Below the pieces are notes generated by a model. It saw only the letters and a list, made by a program, of their open reading frames with translations, searched no databases and was not told where the DNA came from. Shown piece after piece: positions 54,969 to 61,899 of a stretch of DNA of 64,000 nt. Positions within the stretch are counted from its first letter, which is position 1. Each line of letters begins with the position of its first letter. Source of the DNA: Sphaerisporangium melleum (GTDB taxonomy: Bacteria > Actinomycetota > Actinomycetes > Streptosporangiales > Streptosporangiaceae); contig NZ_BMNT01000005.1 of the NCBI RefSeq assembly GCF_014646695.1, forward strand, positions 193,654 through 257,653, read 5' to 3'. Made by a program: the position numbers and the translations under genes.

Positions 54969-55011
54969 GGCCGGCCGCCGCGCGTTCGGCGGGAGCGCGT
55001 GGCGGCCGGCC
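54969..55011. terminator. Strong hairpin between LAL 2 and the secreted SRPBCC gene
   Basis: GGCCGGCCGCC and GGCGGCCGGCC arms pair over 11 bp. A G-U and four more pairs follow, giving a 16-bp stem with an 11-nt loop between convergent genes. Confidence 0.65.
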
Positions 55012-55052
55012 CTCGCGTCTCCTGCGGCCGTCCCCCTACGAGCGGTGGCCGG

Positions 55053-55727
55053 TCATGCGCACGAGGGGCGACCTTCCGCGGCGGTCTTGAGCTCGCGGAG
55101 CCACAGTTCGAGGCCCGCGCCCAACGCCGCGGTCGCGGTGCGGACGTCCGCCTCGACCTGAGCGCCGGTCCAGGTTTCCACGGTGTGCACGCGGACCCCT
55201 CCCTTGACCTTGGTGAAGGTCCACACGTGAACGCCCTCGTCGATGCGCAGCCCTTGGCCGACGGCGGGGCCGCGCCACATGATGCACGACTCGGGCTTGA
55301 CCTGCCCGACGGTGGAGGTGACGGTCAAGATCGTGCCGGGGGTAGAGGGGGTGGCGGGCGCCGGGATGGTCCACCGGAACGACGATCCCTTGTGGAGGGA
55401 GCCGCGGTCGAGGCGGTCCATGCTGAGGACGGGCTTCTGCCAGGCCGGCCAGCGTTCCACATCGGTCTGCAGTCGCCAGATCTTGCTCAGCGGAGCCTTG
55501 ATCACGATATCGCCCTCGTAACGGATGGGCGTGTCGCGGTCGACGCCCTCCCCGCGACAGGTGACCGCCCCGTCCTGGCCGGCCTTCGCGGGCGCGGCGT
55601 GGGCCGGCGTGACGCCGGTCGCGAGGGCGCTCGCGACGAGGAGCGGCGTCATGAGCAGCGCGGCGCGCCCTCGGCTTCGGGAACGGGACGGGCTGCTCGG
55701 CGACGTCGACGAGTGGATAGCGGACAT
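55053..55727 (-). CDS. Secreted SRPBCC-family protein
   Basis: A 224-residue exported protein. A Ser/Arg-rich n-region, hydrophobic core (ALLMTPLLVASALATG) and AHA cleavage site form a signal peptide ending near residue 45. The mature part is a polyketide_cyc-type helix-grip domain: VIKAPLSKIWRLQTDVERWPAWQ and a late VHTVETWTGAQVEADV. Two cysteines (VTCRG, ESCIM) could form a disulfide. Secreted SRPBCC proteins presumably bind a lipophilic ligand outside the cell. GGAAGGG lies eight or so bases before the ATG at 55727. It converges on LAL 2. Confidence 0.84.
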   Translation of the reverse strand: MSAIHSSTSPSSPSRSRSRGRAALLMTPLLVASALATGVTPAHAAPAKAGQDGAVTCRGEGVDRDTPIRYEGDIVIKAPLSKIWRLQTDVERWPAWQKPVLSMDRLDRGSLHKGSSFRWTIPAPATPSTPGTILTVTSTVGQVKPESCIMWRGPAVGQGLRIDEGVHVWTFTKVKGGVRVHTVETWTGAQVEADVRTATAALGAGLELWLRELKTAAEGRPSCA

Positions 55728-55923
55728 TGCTTTCCCTTCCTGGGGGTTCGGCTCCTGCTGGAGAAGACCCTCCCGCGACGCGAGACGTCGGTGCGTCCGT
55801 AAGAAATACCTAGATCGGGCGCCGAGGCCTTCGACGCAGGCCACGGCCTTGCGGGCCGCGTCCTCCCCTCGCACGCCGCCATCCGGTCTGACCTGCTGTC
55901 ACGCCGGCCGGCCGAGCCATCGA

Positions 55924-55938
55924 TAGAACAATGTTCCA
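55924..55938. promoter_or_regulatory. GAACAATGTTC palindrome before the methyltransferase
   Basis: TAGAACAATGTTCCA contains the odd-centred palindrome GAACA-A-TGTTC. The 15 bases GAACAATGTTCCAGG recur exactly at 59851-59865. The half-sites resemble the KstR motif, but the spacer is one base longer. It is 90 bp upstream of the methyltransferase start, in the 300-bp gap after the secreted SRPBCC gene. Confidence 0.5.
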
Positions 55939-55988
55939 GGCGGCTTTTGCCCAGGATCGGGGCACCTTTCCCGGCTTCGCGGTGTTGA

Positions 55989-56672
<684 letters not shown>

Positions 56673-56762
56673 GAGCCGTCATCGCGCGGATCCGGGCTCC
56701 TCAGGAGAACTTGGACCCGCGCGGAGCGGCAGGCGGTGGCGCCGGTGACGGTTTCGAGGTGC

Positions 56763-57998
56763 TCAGCGCAGCTTGCGGAAGGTGGCGCGGATATCACCGA
56801 TGAAGGCCTCGGGGTTCTCCCACGGGCCGAAGTGGCCGCCCTTCTGGTGCGCGTTGACGTGAATCGGGTTGAACCAGCCACGGGTGGGGCCGTGCTCGAA
56901 GGCGGCGATGCGCTCTTCGGCGGTGCGGACCCCGGGCGGGTAGACGTCGCCGAGGAGGAAGGTGAAGCCGGCCGGCGGCTCGATCTGCGGCTGCCGGTCG
57001 TGCTCGGGCTTCCAGGGATAACGAACGGTGTTGCGGTAGGAGCGGATGGAGGAGCCGATCGCCTGGTTGACCCAGTAGATGGTGGCGTTGGTGAGGATGT
57101 GGTCGCGGGGGAACACCTCCTCGAAGTCGCCGAAGCGGTCGCTCCACTTCTTCCACCGCTGCAACAGCCAGGCGAGCATCCCGGCCGGGGAGTCGTTCAG
57201 GCCGTGGGTGAGGGTCTGCGCGTCGAGCATGTGGACGGCGACGTGCGAGGCGTAGGTCTTGTCGAACAGCAGCAGGTCCTCGCGCAGCCGCGGCGAGGCG
57301 TCCGCCGGGATGGTGTTGCCGCCCGTGAGGTCCCAGAAGCGGTCGTGCTGGAAGATCCCCGGGATCATGTCAGTGCCGAAGTGCAGGCCGTGGATGTGCG
57401 GGCCGTACTTGTGGCCGAGCTGGCTGGTGACCAGGGCCCCGTAGTCCGCGCCGCCGGCGGCGTACTTGCCGTAGCCGAGGACGTCGGTCATCAGGATGTG
57501 GAAGATGTCGGCGATCTTCCAGTAGTTCATGTCCGGCTTGGTCTGCGGCGTGGAGAAGCCGAAGCCGGGCAGGGACGGCACGATGACGTCGAAGGCGTCG
57601 GCGGGGTCGCCGCCGAACGCGGCCGGGTCGGCCAGCGGCCGCACGACCTTGCTCCAGTCGTGGAACGTCCACGGCCAGCCGTGGGAGAGGATGATCGGGA
57701 TCGGCGCGGGTCCCTTGCCGGGCTCGCGCAGGAAGTGCACGGGAGTGCCGTCGATCTCGACGCGGTGGTGGGTGAAGGTGTTGAGCGCCCTCTCCACAGC
57801 GCGCCAGTCGAAGCCGTCCGCCCAGTACTCCACCAGCGGCTTGAGATAGGCGGTGCTCACACCGTAGTACTCCTCCTCATTGCCCGGGTCGGCGGCGAAC
57901 CGCGTCGCCTTCAGACGGGCTCGCAGCTCGTCCAGGGCCTCCTGCGGGACATCGATGCTGAAACGCTCCAGCGCGCGGCCGGTGCCGTTGTCACTCAT
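56763..57998 (-). CDS. Epoxide hydrolase (EHN-alpha/beta hydrolase)
   Basis: A 411-residue protein with the epoxide-hydrolase N-terminal helical domain (residues about 5-115) and an alpha/beta hydrolase core. The oxyanion region is ILSHGWPWTFHDW, the nucleophile elbow has Asp in GGADYGALV, and late acid/His residues lie in PIHVNAHQKGGHFGPWENP. Asp in the elbow, not Ser, marks true epoxide hydrolases of the microsomal/juvenile-hormone type. It follows a SnoaL-like gene on the minus strand by about 130 bp, and both are probably under the double palindrome at 58646-58706. The physiological epoxide is unknown. Confidence 0.9.
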   Translation of the reverse strand: MSDNGTGRALERFSIDVPQEALDELRARLKATRFAADPGNEEEYYGVSTAYLKPLVEYWADGFDWRAVERALNTFTHHRVEIDGTPVHFLREPGKGPAPIPIILSHGWPWTFHDWSKVVRPLADPAAFGGDPADAFDVIVPSLPGFGFSTPQTKPDMNYWKIADIFHILMTDVLGYGKYAAGGADYGALVTSQLGHKYGPHIHGLHFGTDMIPGIFQHDRFWDLTGGNTIPADASPRLREDLLLFDKTYASHVAVHMLDAQTLTHGLNDSPAGMLAWLLQRWKKWSDRFGDFEEVFPRDHILTNATIYWVNQAIGSSIRSYRNTVRYPWKPEHDRQPQIEPPAGFTFLLGDVYPPGVRTAEERIAAFEHGPTRGWFNPIHVNAHQKGGHFGPWENPEAFIGDIRATFRKLR

Positions 57999-58125
57999 GT
58001 CGATACTGCTCTCTTCGTTGAAGGGGTGTACGCCGCCCGACCTGCGCGAAGCGCGCCGGCCAGGCGTTGCCGGGACCGCCGGCTCACGGAGCGGCGCCGG
58101 GACGGGTCTCACCGCCCCAGGACGG

Positions 58126-58596
58126 TCAGAAGGTGAAGTCCAGGCGCAGCCGGGTCTGGACGAGTTCGGCGATGAACCACGTCCCGTCGATCTTGACGAA
58201 GTGGCCGTGGTAGTGCCCGAAGCCGTGCATGCCCTTGAACGGGAAGTCCTCCGGCGCCTCGGCCTCGCCGTCGTCCTTCTCCGGCCGGCTGATGATGTCC
58301 TCCATCGAGAACACGCCACGGGCGGAGGTGGCGGACTCCACGTCGATCTCGTCGGAGAACAGGTGGTGGACCAGCGTGTCGCCGGGCCCCGCACTGGAGC
58401 CGATGGTCGCCGCGATCTGCTCGCGGCCTTCCATGCGCAGCCACACCGTGCCGTCGGGCTTGTGCGGGGTGAAGGTGCCGTCCGGGACGAACAGGCCCGC
58501 CAGGTCCTGCCACCGCTGCTGGTCGGCGTAGCCGACATATCGCGCCATGAGCCGCCGGATGTCCTCGATGATGACCAGGCGCTCTAGATCGTTCAC
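58126..58596 (-). CDS. SnoaL-like (NTF2 fold) protein
   Basis: A 156-residue alpha+beta barrel protein of the SnoaL_4 type. It opens IIEDIRRLMARYVGYADQQRWQDLAGLF and has HHLFSDEIDVES, HGFGHYHGHFVKIDGTWFI and a C-terminal RLDFTF. This fold covers scytalone-dehydratase-like, limonene-epoxide-hydrolase-like and ring-hydroxylating beta-subunit-like enzymes. A hydration or isomerisation role fits with the epoxide hydrolase next door. The GTG at 58596 has GGAAG at proper spacing. An ATG at 58608 has none. Confidence 0.8.
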   Translation of the reverse strand: MNDLERLVIIEDIRRLMARYVGYADQQRWQDLAGLFVPDGTFTPHKPDGTVWLRMEGREQIAATIGSSAGPGDTLVHHLFSDEIDVESATSARGVFSMEDIISRPEKDDGEAEAPEDFPFKGMHGFGHYHGHFVKIDGTWFIAELVQTRLRLDFTF

Positions 58597-58645
58597 GGGA
58601 TCTTCCATTCGGAGGGGACGACGCGGACGCCGCCGTGAGAGGCAA

Positions 58646-58706
58646 TTGGACCAGCCGGTCCAGTAGTAGACATCATGTGCGCCGTTTTTTGGACTTGCAA
58701 GTCCAA
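58646..58706. promoter_or_regulatory. Two matching TTGGAC-N6-GTCCA operators, one in a 32-bp perfect palindrome
   Basis: Site 1 (58646-58662) is TTGGAC-CAGCCG-GTCCA; site 2 (58689-58706) is TTGGAC-TTGCAA-GTCCAA. Their centres are 43 bp apart, about four helical turns. Site 2 extends through T6 and A6 runs into a perfect 32-bp palindrome (58682-58713). They precede the SnoaL/epoxide hydrolase genes. The architecture is that of a TetR-type operator; no matching regulator lies beside it. The outer palindrome could also act as a terminator for the short ATPase gene. Confidence 0.6.
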
Positions 58707-58738
58707 AAAACGGGCACGCCATCACCCCGGAAAAGCGG

Positions 58739-59041
58739 CTACAGGGATTCCGTCCCACCAGGCCCACGACGCTCGGCCATCTCGAACCAGACGGTGCGGC
58801 CGGCCTCGTCCTCGCGCACGCCCCAGCGCGCGGCGATCCGCTCGACCAGCCACAGCCCCCGGCCGTGATCACTCACGAAGTCGATCTCCCCCACGCGCGG
58901 AGCACGGCCGGACGAGCCCTCGTCCAGCACGTCCACCCGCAGGCACCGTCCGGTGTCGGTCACGGTCAGGTTCACCGCCTTCCTCCAAGGCGTCCGCGCC
59001 GGCACCCTCGCCCCCTGAACCCACACCCCCTCACGTCGCAT
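58739..59041 (-). CDS. Truncated RsbW-like ATP-binding protein (possible pseudogene)
   Basis: A 100-residue frame holding only the C-terminal half of an HATPase domain: LRVDVLDEGSSGRAPRV for the G1 region, HGRGLWLVERIAARWGV for the G2 helix, and a TVWFEM end. The N-box half present in the paralogue at 44512 is missing. GGAGGGG precedes the ATG at 59041, so it may still be translated. Upstream sequence in all minus frames does not restore the missing part. It is either a decayed anti-sigma-like gene or a shortened partner protein; ATP binding is doubtful. Confidence 0.6.
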   Translation of the reverse strand: MRREGVWVQGARVPARTPWRKAVNLTVTDTGRCLRVDVLDEGSSGRAPRVGEIDFVSDHGRGLWLVERIAARWGVREDEAGRTVWFEMAERRGPGGTESL

Positions 59042-59297
59042 GGTCGAGTCCCCTCCGGCCCGACCATGCGATGGATGGCAAGCAGTGAGCGTCGCCTCCG
59101 CCGGATGGCGCATCTTCGTCGACGGTGTGAAGCTCGGTGACCTCCGCGATCGATCGGTGTAGCCGGTCTTCACGCGCCTGAGAGCGGAAGCTCTCGACCA
59201 CACCAGGGCCCGGTGGCCGCCGATCTCCTGGTGGCGGTGAGGCTTCCTCCACCACCTCTATGCGACGTTTCTGGATGTTCTACCCTTTCACCCAGAA

Positions 59298-59750
59298 ATG
59301 CGACATAGAGAACGGTTGTTCGTGAACCACTACTTTTTCGACCTGCTGGCGGGCAGTCATCAGAGCCTCGTCGGCACCCCGCTGGCGGGCCCCGAGGCCA
59401 CGGCGCGCTGGTTGTACGAGGAGGCGCCCTTCGGGGTACTGGCGCACGACGCGGGGGACGACCCCCGCTTCACCTACGCGAACCTCACCGCCCAGCGGTG
59501 CTTCGAGTACGACTGGACGGAGTTCGTCGGCATGCCCTCCCGGCTCTCGGCGGAGCCCGACCGGCGAGAGGACCGCCAGTGGCTCCTGGACGCCGTGCAC
59601 CGTGACGGCTTCGCGACGGGTTACCGGGGACAGCGCATCGCCAAGTCCGGACGCCGGTTCTGGATCGAGAACGTCACGATGTGGAACCTGGTAGAGGACG
59701 GCGTCCTCGTGGGCCAGGCGGCGTCCTTCCAAAGCTGCCGCGACGCCTGA
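59298..59750 (+). CDS. MEKHLA-domain (PAS-like) protein
   Basis: A 150-residue single-domain protein of the MEKHLA family, a PAS-like sensor fold. Recognisable stretches are ARWLYEEAPFGVLAHD, FTYANLTAQRCFEYDW, PSRLSAEPDRRED and GRRFWIENVTMWNL. Stand-alone bacterial members are of unknown function and may bind a ligand or flavin. The ribosome-binding site is weak. The ATG at 59298 is the longest start, and the GTG at 59322 is an alternative. It lies alone between the truncated ATPase and the KstR-boxed redox genes. Confidence 0.82.
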   Translation: MRHRERLFVNHYFFDLLAGSHQSLVGTPLAGPEATARWLYEEAPFGVLAHDAGDDPRFTYANLTAQRCFEYDWTEFVGMPSRLSAEPDRREDRQWLLDAVHRDGFATGYRGQRIAKSGRRFWIENVTMWNLVEDGVLVGQAASFQSCRDA

Positions 59751-59849
59751 CCTCCGCCGCCGCGACGCACCGGCGGTCGGCGTCGGGAGTCGCCGCGGAG
59801 TGATCGGCCCGGGCCAGGGCGGCGCGACTGCGGGCAGCCGGCACGTATC

Positions 59850-59862
59850 GGAACAATGTTCC
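59850..59862. promoter_or_regulatory. GGAACAATGTTCC palindrome, second copy
   Basis: A perfect 13-bp odd-centred palindrome 20 bp upstream of a KstR box. GAACAATGTTCCAGG here is identical to 55926-55940, before the methyltransferase gene. Confidence 0.5.
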
Positions 59863-59881
59863 AGGGCCTTGTCGGGGTTGG

Positions 59882-59895
59882 TGGAACGTGTTCTA
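59882..59895. promoter_or_regulatory. KstR box over the promoter of the redox gene run
   Basis: TGGAACGTGTTCTA matches TnnAACnnGTTnnA exactly. Its last two bases begin the -10-like TACTTT (59894-59899), so a bound repressor would cover the core promoter of the leaderless gene at 59905. Confidence 0.75.
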
Positions 59896-59904
59896 CTTTG
59901 CTGC

Positions 59905-60381
59905 GTGGACCAGCGTGCTCGTATTGCGATGTCCGGGGACGAGGTGGCGGGGTTCCTGCGCGACTCGCGCAAGCTCCAGCTCGGGACCATCAACCCGGAC
60001 GGGACGCCGCACATGGTGACGATGTTCTACGCGCTCACGGAAGGCCGCCTGGCGTTCTGGACGTACGGCAAGGCCCAGAAGGCGCGGAACATCGAACGGG
60101 ACCCCCGGGTGAGCTGCCTGGTCGAGGCCGGCGACGACTACGCCGAGCTGCGCGGCGTCCTGGTGTACGGCACCGCGCGCCTGGTCGACCGGCCGGAGGC
60201 CGTGCTGGAGGTCGGGCTGGAGATCACCAAGCGGATGACCGGGCTGACCGACGCGGAGGTCACCCCGGAGCTTCGCGGGTACGTGGAGCACACGGCCCGC
60301 AAGCGCGTCGCCTACGTCGTCGAGCCGACACGGGTGGTCTCTTGGGATCATCGCAAGCTCTCGGCGCCCGCTACGGCCTAG
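59905..60381 (+). CDS. PPOX-class F420-dependent oxidoreductase (KstR-linked)
   Basis: A 158-residue split-barrel protein. It has LQLGTINPDGTPHMVTMFYAL, AFWTYGKAQKARNIERDPRVSCLV and a closing KRVAYVVEPTRVVSWDHRKL, the pattern of F420/FMN-binding actinobacterial enzymes. I place the start at the GTG at 59905. TACTTT six bases upstream predicts a leaderless mRNA, whereas longer readings would begin within or before the KstR box. It heads a plus-strand run with a ferredoxin and an alcohol dehydrogenase. The KstR box implies a part in steroid breakdown, perhaps a reduction of an unsaturated ketone, but this is inference. Confidence 0.85.
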   Translation: MDQRARIAMSGDEVAGFLRDSRKLQLGTINPDGTPHMVTMFYALTEGRLAFWTYGKAQKARNIERDPRVSCLVEAGDDYAELRGVLVYGTARLVDRPEAVLEVGLEITKRMTGLTDAEVTPELRGYVEHTARKRVAYVVEPTRVVSWDHRKLSAPATA

Positions 60382-60434
60382 TCTCGCATCGAAGGCGTCC
60401 ATATGTGACGAGGAGACAGACGAGGAAGGGTGCG

Positions 60435-60629
60435 ATGAAGATCAAGGTCGATTACGACGTCTGTGAGGCCAACGCCGTCTGCATGGGGCTGGCCCCCGAG
60501 GTCTTCGAAGTGGACGATGACGACAACCTGCACGTCCTGCTGCCCGAGCCCCCGCCGGAGATGCTCGACCGCGTGCGCCACGCGGTCCGTTCCTGCCCCA
60601 AGGCCGCGCTCTCCCTCACCGGAGAGTAG
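60435..60629 (+). CDS. 3Fe-4S ferredoxin (P450 redox partner type)
   Basis: A 64-residue ferredoxin. The cluster ligands are C10 and C16 in DVCEANAVCMG and the late Cys in RSCPKAALS. A residue other than Cys sits at the usual second-ligand position, giving a 3Fe-4S cluster. This class donates electrons to actinobacterial P450s. GGAAGG precedes the ATG. It is 53 bp downstream of the split-barrel gene and 23 bp before the alcohol dehydrogenase. As the only ferredoxin seen here, and behind a KstR box, it is the natural partner for the KstR-boxed P450 at 36885. No ferredoxin reductase is in the window. Confidence 0.93.
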   Translation: MKIKVDYDVCEANAVCMGLAPEVFEVDDDDNLHVLLPEPPPEMLDRVRHAVRSCPKAALSLTGE

Positions 60630-60652
60630 GCCGCCCCACGAGGAGGTCCCCC

Positions 60653-61738
60653 ATGCGAGCCGCCCTGCTGCACGCCGTCGGTGACGACAAGCTCGACATC
60701 CGCGACGACTTCACCCTCACCCCGGTGGGACCCACCGACGTCCGGGTGAAGGTCAAGGCCACCGGCGTGTGCCACTCCGACCTGTCGGTGCTGTCCGGCG
60801 TGCTGCCCATGCCCCTGCCGGTGATCCCGGGGCACGAGGGCGCGGGCGAGGTCGTGGAGGTGGGGGACCACGTGACCACCGTCAAGCCCGGCGACCACGT
60901 CATCATCAACTGGACGCCGGCGTGCGGCACCTGCTCCAACTGCCTGGCCGGCCAGCCGTACCTGTGCATGACCTTCGTCATGGAGAGCTTCACCCTGGCG
61001 CGGTTCCGGTACGGCGGCGAGACGCCGGCGTTCGGCATGGCGGGGTGCGGCACCTGGGCCGAGGAGATCGTCGTCCCGTGGCAGGGTGCGATCAAGGTCG
61101 ATCCGGAGGTGCCGTACGAGGTGGCGGCGCTGATCGGATGCGGCATCACCACCGGTGTCGGCGCGGCGATCAACACGGCGAAGGTCCGTCCCGGCACCAG
61201 CGTGGCCGTCGTCGGCTGCGGCGGCGTGGGCCTGTCGGTGATCCAGGGAGCCCGGCTGTCGGGCGCGACGACGATCCTGGCGGTGGACCCGCTGGAGTCC
61301 AAGCACGCCCTGGCCAAGAAGGTCGGCGCGACGCATGCCTGCACCCCGGACGGGCTGATGGAGGCGATCGGCACGCTGACCGGTGGACGCGGGTTCGACT
61401 ACGGCTTCGAGGCGGTCGGCAAGTCGGCGTCCATCATGTCGGCCTGGCAGGCCACCCGGCGGGGCGGTGACGTCATCGTGGTCGGCGCCGGAGCCATGGA
61501 CGACGTCGTGCCGCTGTCGGCGTTCAGCCTGCTCTTCGAGGGCAAGAACCTGCTCAGCTCGCTGTACGGGGGCAGCGACGTGCGCCGCGACTTCCCGTTC
61601 TTCGCCGAGCTGTGGAAGGCCGGCAAGCTCGACCTGGAAAGCATGATCAGCTCCCGGATCAGGCTCGCCGACCTCAACGACGCCGTCGCGGCTCTGCGCT
61701 CCGGCGAGGTCCTGCGCCAGATCGTCGTCTTCGACTGA
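60653..61738 (+). CDS. Zinc-dependent alcohol dehydrogenase (NDMA-dependent/AdhD-like)
   Basis: A 361-residue medium-chain ADH. Catalytic zinc ligands are VCHSD and GHEGAGEVVEVG. Structural-zinc cysteines are in CGTCSNCLAGQPYLC, one fewer than usual before it. The nucleotide site is VAVVGCGGVGLSVI, and the C-terminus LWKAGKLDLESMISSRI is typical of the Rxyl_3153/mycothiol-independent NDMA group. It oxidises a primary or secondary alcohol with tightly bound NAD. Its place behind the KstR box and ferredoxin suggests oxidation of a P450-made steroid alcohol, for example the C26 hydroxyl. GAGG precedes the ATG. A good terminator follows. Confidence 0.9.
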   Translation: MRAALLHAVGDDKLDIRDDFTLTPVGPTDVRVKVKATGVCHSDLSVLSGVLPMPLPVIPGHEGAGEVVEVGDHVTTVKPGDHVIINWTPACGTCSNCLAGQPYLCMTFVMESFTLARFRYGGETPAFGMAGCGTWAEEIVVPWQGAIKVDPEVPYEVAALIGCGITTGVGAAINTAKVRPGTSVAVVGCGGVGLSVIQGARLSGATTILAVDPLESKHALAKKVGATHACTPDGLMEAIGTLTGGRGFDYGFEAVGKSASIMSAWQATRRGGDVIVVGAGAMDDVVPLSAFSLLFEGKNLLSSLYGGSDVRRDFPFFAELWKAGKLDLESMISSRIRLADLNDAVAALRSGEVLRQIVVFD

Positions 61739-61786
61739 CGGCCCCTCCGGGGAGCGACGCGCCGGCCAAGGCCTTTACCGGCAGAG

Positions 61787-61818
61787 CGGACCTGCCCGCG
61801 GCTCAGTGGGCAGGTCCG
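61787..61818. terminator. Hairpin between convergent ADH and subtilase-type genes
   Basis: CGGACCTGCCC and GGGCAGGTCCG form a perfect 11-bp stem with a 10-nt loop, 49 bp after the ADH stop. Confidence 0.7.
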
Positions 61819-61899
61819 GGCGGCCGCCGGAAACTCCGGCGCCCGATGCCCGCCCGGGGAGGGGTGCAGGAGAGATCCCGCCCGCCTCCCCGGCGGGAC

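Noticed and set aside
59850-59862. GGAACAATGTTCC as another KstR box
   Set aside because: Its AAC and GTT are separated by three bases, not two, so it does not fit the consensus; kept as a separate motif.
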